From: DATFXM01 sp035315885
Lineage (GTDB): Bacteria; Acidobacteriota; Blastocatellia; UBA7656
Direction: 5' to 3'
NCBI GenBank assembly: GCA_035315885.1
Contig: DATFXM010000047.1
Location: forward strand, 55,958 to 119,957
Length of the DNA: 64,000 bases
In this document: positions 55,543-64,000 of the stretch, piece by piece
Numbering within the stretch: position 1 is the stretch's first letter
How the letters are laid out: every line of letters starts with the position of its first letter
The notes under the pieces: generated by a model
Database searches by the model: none
What the model was told of the DNA's origin: nothing
Seen by the model: only the letters and a program-made list of their open reading frames with translations
Position numbers and translations under genes: made by a program

Positions 55543-55709
55543 ACATTAACCCCCCAGCTTCGCTGACTCTCAACCGGGGGTGCAGTCAACCCCGCCGAGT
55601 TCGGTTCTGCATTTTCTCTCTGCTTGAAATCTGATCGGCTCCTCTTTGTCGATACGTATTTCACCGCGCTTCAGATGACCGTGACACCAACCATACAAGG
55701 AGAACTCGC

Positions 55710-58700
55710 ATGAAAAACGTTCTGACTCCAGGCTTCGCTAGAGCCCGGACTTTCCGGGCCTTGATTTCCATCGGATTGATTGGTTCCCTGGCCGCGCTTT
55801 CAATCGCGCAAAACCATGTAACGCGGATCAAAGCAGCCAGCGTGAAGAAGATCGATGCAGACAACTGGGGAAGCATCACCGCGCCGGCCTTTGGCACTCA
55901 TGAAGGCGGCGCGTATTCTGACGCAGAGCTCTTTGCCGGACCGAATAAGTTTGGCAACTACTATGCAGGAGTTCTTCCGAATGGCCGTTTTGCAAAGCCT
56001 GCCGGCACCGTTATCCAGGTGGGAATGAATCCACTGGGGGCAGTCCTGACGCCCGACGGCAGGTTTCTCATTACCAGCAACGATGATGAACGAGAGGGCG
56101 GACTTGCTTCTTATCAGAGTTCTATAAACCGAGGCGGGTACACGCTCTCCGTAATTGACACAACGTCGATGTCGGTAGTCTCACAGGTTAGCTCGACTGC
56201 GCGCTTCTTCGTTGGTTTGACGGCGACCGGAACCGGTCCTTATACCGTTTGGGTCTCGGGTGGGCCGGACAACGACGTAAAACTGTTCAATGTTTCGATC
56301 GCCGGTGCGATTTCACCGGGCACGCCAGCTCGAATTCCGATTCCACCAATTCTGCCGAGCAATCAGGGGTTCGTGTCCAATTATGTCCCGGACGCCGCCT
56401 TTAACAACGCGGATATGATGGGGAACAAGCCGCCTATTCCAAGCGGGTTTAGCCGCACTGGCGCAACGCGAATCACTTTTCCGGCGGGTTCAACACTTAG
56501 TCCCGACGGAAAGTTCTTGTACGTCGCATGCAACGGCGATAACAGCGTTGCAGTCATAAACACGAGTACCAGACAGGTAGTCAAACAAGCGCCGGTAGGC
56601 TTTTTCCCATATGCGGTTTCCGTAAGCCGGTTCGGCGACAAAGTGTTTGTTTCTAACTGGGGAATTACTGAGTACAAGTTCGCCAGTCCAACTTACGATC
56701 CGGCCACCGGGAAGCTAACTGCGATAGGAACAGCCGGTACTAACTTACCGGATGGGTTTTACGTTCCGCCCACTTCGATTGCCGGCCCGAATCCCCGCAC
56801 TTCCTCAGTATCGGTGCTGGATGCCCCGGGTGGCGATGGCGCCAACCTGACGCTATCGCAATCGATTTATCAGGGACACCAGCTTGACGAACTGTTCAAT
56901 GTCGGCGACACGCATCCGTCAGCAACGGCGATAGTGCATCAGGGCTCGATGGATGTGCTCTACGTAGCGAAGGCAAACAGCGACAGTCTCGGGATCATTA
57001 CTCTTCATAACAAGCCGGGCAAGCAGAAAGACACTTCACTCGTGGGGAGCGCCACCGATCGAGCGCTTGAGGATAAGGATATCGGAAGGATCGAGGATTT
57101 CGATCTCTCGCCGATCTCGCTGGACCTTCCCGATGGTCATAGAGTTCACGGTTCGTATCCGAACGCACTGGTGGCCTCTCCGGATGACCGGCGCCTCTAC
57201 GTGGCAGAAGCGGGCTTGAACTCCGTAGCCGTGCTAGATGTGAAGGATCCATTCAAGCCCCGTCTGATGGGACGCATACCGACGGGTTGGTACCCGACTG
57301 CCTTGGCGATCAGCCCGGATGGCAACAATCTCTACGTCATGAACGCTAAGGGCATCGGCGAAGACATTAATCCAAAGATAAACACCAGCACTGGTACACC
57401 CCCACCAACTGGACTCGCGTCCGATCCGAGTGTCGACAGCAACTTCATATTCGGATCCGCTCAGAAGATTGATCTGAGGTCCATAAACCTCGAAGACGAC
57501 GACAGCGCGCTCGCAAACAACTTCGCCTTTAACCAGGTCGTTGACGCAAGTGTGGTTCCGGCTGGTGGCGCGGGCTCCAACAAGATCAAGCACGTCTTCT
57601 TCATTTTGCACGAGAACAAGACCTTCGACTCAATGCTGGGGAATCTGGGCGCGCAATTCGGTCCGTTTGCCGGAATCACATTCAACAACAAAGATGGATC
57701 GCCGTATACCAACGGGCAAAACACCGGCGTAGCGGTGAATCTCCAGTCCCTCGCTAAAGCTTTTGCCACCGCAGGCAACTACTTCTCCGATTCGGAAGAG
57801 AGTGATGCGGGACATCAGTTCGCCGCCTCTGGTATCGCCAGCGACTACACCGAGAAGACACTCCTGGTGAAAAACGGCAGGGGCTTGCTTGTCAACAAGA
57901 ACTTCGAGCCTGAGGATTATCCCGAGGGAGGATACATTTTCAACAACGCTGCGCGCCATAACGTGTCATTTAAAGATTACGGCGCACTGATGCGTATTGA
58001 AGGAACCGATACGGGGACCAGTACACCGAGTCAACTCAATGACCCGCCTAGCGGGCTGGCAGGTTACCCGAAACTGCAAGCGGATAACTTCAACGTGACC
58101 AACCCACTCGTAAACGCCGGAGATGTCACCGCTCAGACGAGAGGCTTGGGCCAGTCGTATTTCATGAAGTTGCCCATACTGGCAGTCCTTGGCGGCAACA
58201 ATGCGAATGGTGAGGCGCGGCTTGACCGAAATTATCCGGGATATAACTTCAACATTTCAGATCAGCGGCGCGCTCAACAGTTCAATGCTGACTTCGATCG
58301 AATGGTTGATGCGGGCACTTTGCCGAAGTTCATCTACATCTACCTTCCGAATGACCACACGGGGCCGGTTCAAGCACCTAACGCAGCTATGGTTGGGACC
58401 AGCCCATTGCAACAGATTGCGGACGGTGACGTCGGATTGGGCATGGTCGTAAATCACATAATGAAGAGCCCGGTGTACTATGACAGCACCACCGGCGAAG
58501 GGAGTGCAATATTCATCACCTTCGATGATGCTCAGTCTACGCTCGACCATATCCACCCGCACCGCACACCGCTGGTGGTGGTGAGCCCGTACGCCAAGCC
58601 GGGTTATCTTGGGTTGAAACACTACAGCACCGCTTCGATCGTAAAGACGGAGGAATTACTTCTGGGGCTGCCGCCGAACAATCTCGGAGACCTCTTTTCA

Positions 58701-59027
58701 ACCGACCTCCGCGACTTGTTCCAGTCCACTTATAACGGCATAACCCCAGACCAGGTGCCTGTGACAAGAATGGCGACCTACCTCCCATCGCCCGAGGGCA
58801 AGCGAATCTGGGAACTGGTCCGGCATCTGGATACGTCCGGCCCGGATCGAGACAGCCGCCGGCTCGGCGCTCTCGCCCGTCTTTCAATCAGTGCGGATGA
58901 GTTGCACCGTCACGCAGCAAGAAGCCGTCGCCTGCGAAGTGTTTCTTACAGGAATCAGCAAGCCCTGCTCTATAAGACTGCGACGAAGCTGGTTCAAGAG
59001 GAAGCACGGCATGATTCGGACGACTGA
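55710..59027 (+). CDS. Exported YncE-like propeller / phosphoesterase fusion, 1105 aa
   Basis: AAGGAG precedes the ATG, and a signal peptide follows (TFRALISIGLIGSLAALSIA). Propeller repeats run from about residue 90 to 560 (KFLYVACNGDNSVAVINTST, RRLYVAEAGLNSVAVLDVKD). The phosphoesterase domain starts with HVFFILHENKTFDSMLGNLG (about 628) and includes FITFDDAQSTLDHIHPHRTP (about 937), the same metal block as the upstream gene. It is about 200 residues longer, mostly in the propeller. A duplicate of 52693-55413 with a possibly different substrate. A good terminator follows at 59066. Confidence 0.88.
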   Translation: MKNVLTPGFARARTFRALISIGLIGSLAALSIAQNHVTRIKAASVKKIDADNWGSITAPAFGTHEGGAYSDAELFAGPNKFGNYYAGVLPNGRFAKPAGTVIQVGMNPLGAVLTPDGRFLITSNDDEREGGLASYQSSINRGGYTLSVIDTTSMSVVSQVSSTARFFVGLTATGTGPYTVWVSGGPDNDVKLFNVSIAGAISPGTPARIPIPPILPSNQGFVSNYVPDAAFNNADMMGNKPPIPSGFSRTGATRITFPAGSTLSPDGKFLYVACNGDNSVAVINTSTRQVVKQAPVGFFPYAVSVSRFGDKVFVSNWGITEYKFASPTYDPATGKLTAIGTAGTNLPDGFYVPPTSIAGPNPRTSSVSVLDAPGGDGANLTLSQSIYQGHQLDELFNVGDTHPSATAIVHQGSMDVLYVAKANSDSLGIITLHNKPGKQKDTSLVGSATDRALEDKDIGRIEDFDLSPISLDLPDGHRVHGSYPNALVASPDDRRLYVAEAGLNSVAVLDVKDPFKPRLMGRIPTGWYPTALAISPDGNNLYVMNAKGIGEDINPKINTSTGTPPPTGLASDPSVDSNFIFGSAQKIDLRSINLEDDDSALANNFAFNQVVDASVVPAGGAGSNKIKHVFFILHENKTFDSMLGNLGAQFGPFAGITFNNKDGSPYTNGQNTGVAVNLQSLAKAFATAGNYFSDSEESDAGHQFAASGIASDYTEKTLLVKNGRGLLVNKNFEPEDYPEGGYIFNNAARHNVSFKDYGALMRIEGTDTGTSTPSQLNDPPSGLAGYPKLQADNFNVTNPLVNAGDVTAQTRGLGQSYFMKLPILAVLGGNNANGEARLDRNYPGYNFNISDQRRAQQFNADFDRMVDAGTLPKFIYIYLPNDHTGPVQAPNAAMVGTSPLQQIADGDVGLGMVVNHIMKSPVYYDSTTGEGSAIFITFDDAQSTLDHIHPHRTPLVVVSPYAKPGYLGLKHYSTASIVKTEELLLGLPPNNLGDLFSTDLRDLFQSTYNGITPDQVPVTRMATYLPSPEGKRIWELVRHLDTSGPDRDSRRLGALARLSISADELHRHAARSRRLRSVSYRNQQALLYKTATKLVQEEARHDSDD

Positions 59028-59065
59028 AGCCGCGCGACTTTGAAAGAACGCAATAAACCACAGAT

Positions 59066-59091
59066 GGCCGCCAAAGGGCGGCCTTTCTGTT
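59066..59091 (+). terminator. Rho-independent terminator
   Basis: Arms GGCCGCC and GGCGGCC around an AAAG loop are followed by TTTCTGTT. It lies 38 bases after the second phosphoesterase gene and closes that transcript. Confidence 0.8.
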
Positions 59092-59617
59092 CCCGATTAT
59101 CCAGATTCCTGCATCTCCTGGACGAGCCAATTTTCCCCACAGAGATCGCCTGTTGTGAGGCCTTCGCGACTTTGCGTTGAAGAGTCGCCTCATCTCCTCA
59201 TCCCCTGATCCCTCATCTCCTTCAACTGCGTCCACCACGTTCACTTATATTTCGCCCAATAACCCAAACGCAGGTTGCGGTCACTCGACCGTTGAAGTAG
59301 AGTAGCTGCCGCTTCAACGAACAACCAAGGGCTAACCCTTCAAAGTAATTCCGAGGGCAGCCTGACGGCTTCGCCGGTGATGGTCGTAGACGGTTGAAGA
59401 GGGAACAAGGTTTTGCGTTTCGGTAATGCGCGGCTGGTCGACCCACATACCGGAGAATGTCGCCCACCGGTTTTTTCGAGATCGCACCCTCGCCGGGCCC
59501 TTAGGACTTTGTGACAAAGTAGCGCAGTGTGAGTCCTGCGGCAAACACGACGCCGGCTTGCGTCACGGCTGTATCTCGATCAAAAGGCACACAAAGATAT
59601 AAGAAAGGCGTACGACT
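59092..59617. other. Intergenic region with a pyrimidine-rich repeat, no supported gene
   Basis: CTCATCTCCTCATC at 59189-59202 and CCCTGATCCCTCATCTCC at 59203-59220 recall the inverted repeat at 731-829. The remainder has no gene I can support. The end should hold the promoter of the large subtilase-like gene. Confidence 0.4.
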
Positions 59618-62600
59618 ATGGCGAAACAAAACAAGCCCCGATTCTCGCCGAGCGGTCGGATGACACCTAAGAGAGTCTCCTCGCGATTCTCTCTTGTGGT
59701 TCTCAGCATCATCGCAGTAGTCAGTCTTGGAGTCACTCTGCTATCGAGTGCGATGTACAAGGTTGACGCCGCGCTTCAACAACCATCACGGCTGGCGGGC
59801 GGTCAGGATCAATCTCCCGCAGACAAGGGAATCAGTGAAAGCGCTTTGCAACAAATCCAGGCGTTGATAGACGAGAAGGAGTCCCGCACGCCGGCCCAGC
59901 AGAAGATCGATTCGCAACTTCTGTATGCGATGAAAATGAGGCAAGGTCAGATGATCGCGCGTGGTATCGAGAAGCTCAATACCGAAGTTGTTACCGACGA
60001 TGATGGAAGGACGGTTGTGGACATCAGCGCTCGCGTAACCGGTGGCTTGTTGCGCCGCCTTCGTGCGGCCGGCGCTTACGTCATGTATTCAGATGCCAGA
60101 TACGACGCCATTCAAGCGCTCGCGCCGCTTGACCGGCTCGAAAGGATCGCATCGATTCCGGGCGTAACGTTCGTTCAGCCGAAGCAGGAATACATGACCA
60201 ATGCTTATCGGATGGGCCAGGAGCAGAACCGGCATACTGCCGATGATATGCCCCCCGGTTTCTCCGAGCGTGCCGAGCGAGTCCGAGAGCTTGTTACTCA
60301 GTCACTCAAGCAACACGAGGCCGGCGGCTTCGCCCCGCAATCCGTGGGTAGCAGGAGCTCTGAAGGCGATGTCACCCACAGGGCGGCAACCGCGCGCGCA
60401 ACTTTCGGTGTCAGCGGCAGCGGAGTCAAAATCGGTGTCATATCGAACGGCGTCGTAAATCTAGCAGCGAGCCAGGCGCTTGGCGATCTCGGACCGGTCA
60501 CCGTTTTGCCAGGACAGACTGGAACCGGCGACGAGGGCACCGCGATGCTCGAGATCGTTCACGACCTCGCGCCTGGCGCCGATCTGTTCTTTGCCACGGC
60601 AAACCCTACGATTACCCAATTCGCTCAGAACATTCGCGACCTCAGGACCGCGGGCTGCGACATCATCGTCGATGATGTCTTCTACTTCGTCGAATCGCCT
60701 TTTCAGGACGGAGCGCCTGGTCCGACCAACACAAATGGCGGCGCGGTGATTCAGGCGGTAAACGACGTTGTAGCAGCAGGAGCAATGTATTTTTCGTCGG
60801 CAGGAAACGGCGGCAACAAGAACGACGCTACGTCGGGGACGTGGGAAGGAGACTTCGTCGATGGAGGTGCGTCAGCGTCGCCGCTTCCGCTGACTGGCAA
60901 TGTGCACAATTTCGGCGGACAGAATTTCGATTTGATTCAGGTCAGCGGTGGTTCCCAGATCGACCTGTACTGGTCGGATCCTCTGGGCGCAAGTTCAAAT
61001 GACTATGACCTGTTCATTCTGAATTCGGCCGGTACGAGCGTGCTGGCAAGCTCGACAAATATTCAAAATGGGACTCAGGATCCATTCGAGGTTACGGGTA
61101 CTGGTGCAAACCTGCGCATCGTCGTGCTCAAGAAGAGTGGCGCTGCTGCTCGGTTCCTGCACGTTGATTCGAACAGAGGCCGGCTCAGCATCAGCACGCC
61201 GGGCCAGACTCATGGTCACGCGGGAGCAACTGGAGCCTTCGGGGTCGCCGCTACTCCGGCAGCCAACTTTGCGGCTCCGCCAAATCCTTCGGGTCCATTC
61301 CCGAACCCCTTCAACTCGACAAACACGGTCGAGTTATTCAGCTCGGACGGTCCGAGACGCATCTTCTTTAACGCGAATAGCACGCCGATAACTCCCGGCG
61401 ATTTCTCCGCCACGGGCGGCACTCTGCTGCAGAAACCGGACATAACCGCTGCAGACGGTGTCACTGTGACCGGTGTCGGTGGTTTCCCTAGTCCGTTCTT
61501 TGGCACCTCCGCTGCGGCGCCACACGCGGCGGCCATCGCCGGTCTGATCAAATCGGCCGGTGCATTTACAAACGGTCAGATCAAGACTGCATTGACGAAC
61601 ACTGCAATCGATATCAAAGCTTCCGGTGTCGATCGCGATTCCGGATTCGGAATAGTAATGCCGTTCGAAGCCCTGAATTCGTTGGGAGTCCCGGGCCAGG
61701 CAAACCTCGAACTTGGAACCGTGACCGCAATGGAAAATCCTGGCGACGCGGACGGAGCCCTCGAACCCGGCGAAGGCGGCAAACTGACCGTGCAGCTAAA
61801 AAACACCGGCGTTCTGGACGCGACGGCCATCAATGCTACATTGACGACGGTCACACCCGAAGTCACGGTGACTTTGCCGGGAACTTCGGCGTACCCGAAT
61901 CTGCCCTCGCTCAACGGTCAGGCAACCAACCCCACGCCGTTCACTTTCACGATGAGCCCGACATTTCCTTGTGGCACGAGTATCAGCTTTACTCTCACGG
62001 TGAGTTACAGCGGCGGACCGAGCCCGCGTACATTCACCTTCACCGTGCCGACCGGCCCATCGCCGACGGTGATTACATCGACGCTTGACGCTACACCACC
62101 TGCTGCCGGCACAGGTTTCACTGGAACAACCGGAACCCAGACCGGGAGAGTCTTCCGTGCCAATCCACCCGGTAGCTGCGGCTCGACAAAGGCCTTTCCC
62201 GGGCAGGGCGATTCACTGTCGCATCAGTTCGATGCGTACACATTCACGACCTGTCCGAGCAGCGCGTCGTATTGCGTGACAATCATTCTCACCAACGGCT
62301 GCACCGGCAACAAGCAACTGTTCGATGCGGTTTACTTGAACAGCTTCAATCCTGCCAGTATCGGCACCAACTATCTGACCGATGCCGCCGCGAGCAACAC
62401 CGTAGGCACACCAATCAGCTTCTCCGCAACTATACCCGGCGGCTCCACGTTCGTGATTGTGGTGGCCGACGTTAACACTGGAGTAAACAGTGCGGTGGGA
62501 TGCTCATACACGCTGAGCGTATCGGGTGCTTGCCTGTCATGCGACACCGTCAACCAGCCGCCAGTCGCAATGTGCCAGAATGTTACCGCTTCAGCCGGCG

Positions 62601-63799
62601 GCACCTGCACGGCGCCGGCCTCAATCGACAACGGGTCGTTTGACCCCGAAGGAGGTACGCTAACGATTACGCAGTCACCGGCAGGACCATATCCTGCCGG
62701 AACGACCAGCGTGCTGCTCACGGTAGTCGATAACAAAGGAGCAACCAGCCAGTGTACCGCCACCGTGACCGTCACGGATACGACGCCACCCTCAATCACA
62801 TGTCCGGCGAACGTCACGACGAGTACGGACGCGAACCAGTGCTCAGCTCTTGTTAACTTCGCAGCACCAACGGTGACGGACAACTGCGCCGGAAGTGGCT
62901 CGACCACTTGTTCTCCGCCGAGCGGTGCATCATTCCCGAAGGGAACAACTACCGTGACCTGTTCGGTTAAGGATGCGGCGGGCAACTCGAGCTCCTGCTC
63001 GTTCAACGTCACGGTTAACGATACGCAACCGCCTTCGCTAAGCTGTCCGGCAAACGTGGTCAAGTCGACCGACGCCAATCAGTGTTCGGCCGTGGTTACC
63101 TTCACTACGCCGACGCCGGCCGATAACTGCCCCGGCGCCACTGCTGCATGTGTCCCCGCTTCGGCTTCGACTTTCGCCAAGGGAGTCACCACTGTAACGT
63201 GCACCGCGACTGATTCGTCAGGCAACACCGCGGGCTGTTCGTTTACGGTGACCGTAAATGACACTCAGGCTCCAAACATAATCTGCCCGGCCGCGGTTAC
63301 CGCGGTCACGCAGGTCACCTGCCCAAGTTCAACGAGCACGGTCGTGAACTACCCGGCCCCGGTAATCAGTGACAATTGTCCGGGAGTGACTGCGGCGTGC
63401 GTGCCGCCATCGGGTTCAGCGTTCGCCTTGGGCACGACCACGGTGACCTGTACGGCGACGGATACCTCGGCAAACACTGCGAGCTGTAGCTTCAACGTGA
63501 CAGTGTTTGGGGCTTGCTTGCAGGATGATGGCAATGCGAGCACCAGAATGCTTATAGACCCGGCGCACGGAACCTACGTGTTTGCATGCGGCGGCACGAC
63601 GTTTACGGGCACCGGAATCATCACGCAGTCCGGTTGCACGTATACGCTCACACACGACACACCTGACCGGCGAGTGCGTGCGAGCTTCAGTACGGCAACA
63701 AAGATGGGAACCGCGTCTATACAGACGCCGATTGGTGTCATAAAGTGCACGATCACAGACCGGAACATGGCTAACAACAATTGCATTGCCGCCCCTTAA
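59618..63799 (+). CDS. Giant secreted subtilase-like (S8/S53-type) protein with four HYR modules
   Basis: AAAGG precedes the ATG. The 1393 residues start with a membrane/signal segment (about 24-46), then a propeptide-like region to about 255. The peptidase fold follows: KIGVISNGVV (276), GDEGTAMLEIVHDLAPGA (304), SSAGNGG (393) and FFGTSAAAPHAAAIAGLI with the nucleophile Ser 631. The usual Asp is Asn 277 and the usual His of HGT is Glu 306, so the triad is not standard. A PPC-like insert (about 440-510) sits inside the domain. A CARDB-like region (about 695-800) is followed by four HYR repeats (about 980-1300) and a short C-terminal domain. It is probably an exported, surface-attached protease or adhesin. 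Confidence 0.85.
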   Translation: MAKQNKPRFSPSGRMTPKRVSSRFSLVVLSIIAVVSLGVTLLSSAMYKVDAALQQPSRLAGGQDQSPADKGISESALQQIQALIDEKESRTPAQQKIDSQLLYAMKMRQGQMIARGIEKLNTEVVTDDDGRTVVDISARVTGGLLRRLRAAGAYVMYSDARYDAIQALAPLDRLERIASIPGVTFVQPKQEYMTNAYRMGQEQNRHTADDMPPGFSERAERVRELVTQSLKQHEAGGFAPQSVGSRSSEGDVTHRAATARATFGVSGSGVKIGVISNGVVNLAASQALGDLGPVTVLPGQTGTGDEGTAMLEIVHDLAPGADLFFATANPTITQFAQNIRDLRTAGCDIIVDDVFYFVESPFQDGAPGPTNTNGGAVIQAVNDVVAAGAMYFSSAGNGGNKNDATSGTWEGDFVDGGASASPLPLTGNVHNFGGQNFDLIQVSGGSQIDLYWSDPLGASSNDYDLFILNSAGTSVLASSTNIQNGTQDPFEVTGTGANLRIVVLKKSGAAARFLHVDSNRGRLSISTPGQTHGHAGATGAFGVAATPAANFAAPPNPSGPFPNPFNSTNTVELFSSDGPRRIFFNANSTPITPGDFSATGGTLLQKPDITAADGVTVTGVGGFPSPFFGTSAAAPHAAAIAGLIKSAGAFTNGQIKTALTNTAIDIKASGVDRDSGFGIVMPFEALNSLGVPGQANLELGTVTAMENPGDADGALEPGEGGKLTVQLKNTGVLDATAINATLTTVTPEVTVTLPGTSAYPNLPSLNGQATNPTPFTFTMSPTFPCGTSISFTLTVSYSGGPSPRTFTFTVPTGPSPTVITSTLDATPPAAGTGFTGTTGTQTGRVFRANPPGSCGSTKAFPGQGDSLSHQFDAYTFTTCPSSASYCVTIILTNGCTGNKQLFDAVYLNSFNPASIGTNYLTDAAASNTVGTPISFSATIPGGSTFVIVVADVNTGVNSAVGCSYTLSVSGACLSCDTVNQPPVAMCQNVTASAGGTCTAPASIDNGSFDPEGGTLTITQSPAGPYPAGTTSVLLTVVDNKGATSQCTATVTVTDTTPPSITCPANVTTSTDANQCSALVNFAAPTVTDNCAGSGSTTCSPPSGASFPKGTTTVTCSVKDAAGNSSSCSFNVTVNDTQPPSLSCPANVVKSTDANQCSAVVTFTTPTPADNCPGATAACVPASASTFAKGVTTVTCTATDSSGNTAGCSFTVTVNDTQAPNIICPAAVTAVTQVTCPSSTSTVVNYPAPVISDNCPGVTAACVPPSGSAFALGTTTVTCTATDTSANTASCSFNVTVFGACLQDDGNASTRMLIDPAHGTYVFACGGTTFTGTGIITQSGCTYTLTHDTPDRRVRASFSTATKMGTASIQTPIGVIKCTITDRNMANNNCIAAP

Positions 63800-63848
63800 T
63801 GAGCGGCAAGCGCCAGACAGGAGTGAGTACTGAGTCTTTAACGCAAAG

Positions 63849-63892
63849 ACGCCAGGATTTGCACGGCCTTGCAAGTCCTGGCGTATTTTCGT
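63849..63892 (+). terminator. Rho-independent terminator
   Basis: A 15-bp stem (ACGCCAGGATTTGCA with TGCAAGTCCTGGCGT, one G-T pair) with a 6-base loop is followed by ATTTTCGTT. It lies 50 bases after the stop of the giant protein. Confidence 0.85.
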
Positions 63893-63913
63893 TAAACCGG
63901 CCGCCGCCAGAGA

Positions 63914-63933
63914 AGAGGGGTCAGGCAGGAAAT
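63914..63933. repeat. Dispersed AGAGGGGTCAGGCAGGAAAT motif
   Basis: This 20-base sequence is the exact reverse complement of 18229-18248 in tandem-repeat copy 1, and differs by one base from the copy at 18335-18354. It marks a dispersed element family across the window. Confidence 0.7.
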
Positions 63934-64000
63934 GCTGAAATTCACGAGCGTACCTCCAGGGTCGATCGCATACTCTTTAGCAACTTCGCCATCGGCGCCG

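Noticed and set aside
1..64000. CRISPR arrays, tRNA or rRNA genes, intact transposases
   Set aside because: No regularly spaced repeats, cloverleaf-like sequences, rRNA stretches or transposase motifs were seen on either strand.

Overview
The window looks like chromosomal DNA from an Acidobacteriota bacterium, probably near Blastocatellia/Pyrinomonadales. This is inferred from gene content, not from a marker gene. The clues are an orphan MacB-type permease of the acidobacterial kind, two regulators joining an OmpR/CadC winged helix to TPR or TolB propeller repeats, a secreted S74-chaperone fibre protein behind a small helix-turn-helix gene, a poly-Gly-linked secreted metalloprotease, and YncE-propeller/phosphoesterase fusions next to a TonB-dependent receptor. 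I see no rRNA, tRNA, CRISPR array, replication origin or intact transposase.

Layout. 0-2.5 kb: the end of a GlxA-type regulator, a P-loop kinase and two VOC proteins. 2.8-10.5 kb: a carbohydrate block with a ConA-like lipoprotein, an OB-fold protein, and a leftward run of a GMC oxidoreductase fused to a DUF1080 domain, a GT4 glycosyltransferase and a GH31 alpha-glucosidase. 11-22 kb: the permease, an AraC regulator, a decayed surE gene, a winged-helix/TPR regulator, a DHFR-like protein whose 3' end lies in a 106-bp tandem repeat, a cupin, an S41 protease and small secreted proteins. 22.7-25.3 kb: the HTH/S74 pair. 25.5-28.5 kb: a membrane protein and an ankyrin protein. 28.7-35.3 kb: two secreted metalloproteases and a divergent membrane-anchored propeller regulator. 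35.4-38.2 kb: DinB, a subclass B3 metallo-beta-lactamase and a secreted protein. 38.6-43.4 kb: a GH31 enzyme with alpha-1,4-glucan-lyase motifs, broken near its end by an in-frame TGA, with an unknown partner and a divergent polysaccharide deacetylase. 43.5-47.9 kb: a GC-richer stretch with a GNAT protein, a secreted protein and a MalT/LuxR regulator. 48-49.4 kb: two small genes. 49.8-59 kb: a TonB-dependent receptor and two propeller/phosphoesterases. 59.6-63.8 kb: a very large secreted subtilase-like protein with four HYR modules.

How it fits together. Two loci point to alpha-glucan or alpha-glucoside metabolism, including non-hydrolytic chemistry: the GMC-DUF1080 fusion could oxidise a glycoside to its 3-keto form and then cleave it, and the second GH31 looks like a lyase that would yield 1,5-anhydrofructose. 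The 49.8-59 kb block looks like surface scavenging of organic phosphate. The genome also carries decay and repeat activity: a surE pseudogene, a nonsense mutation in the lyase, the tandem repeat inside a gene, and a perfect 43-bp palindrome.
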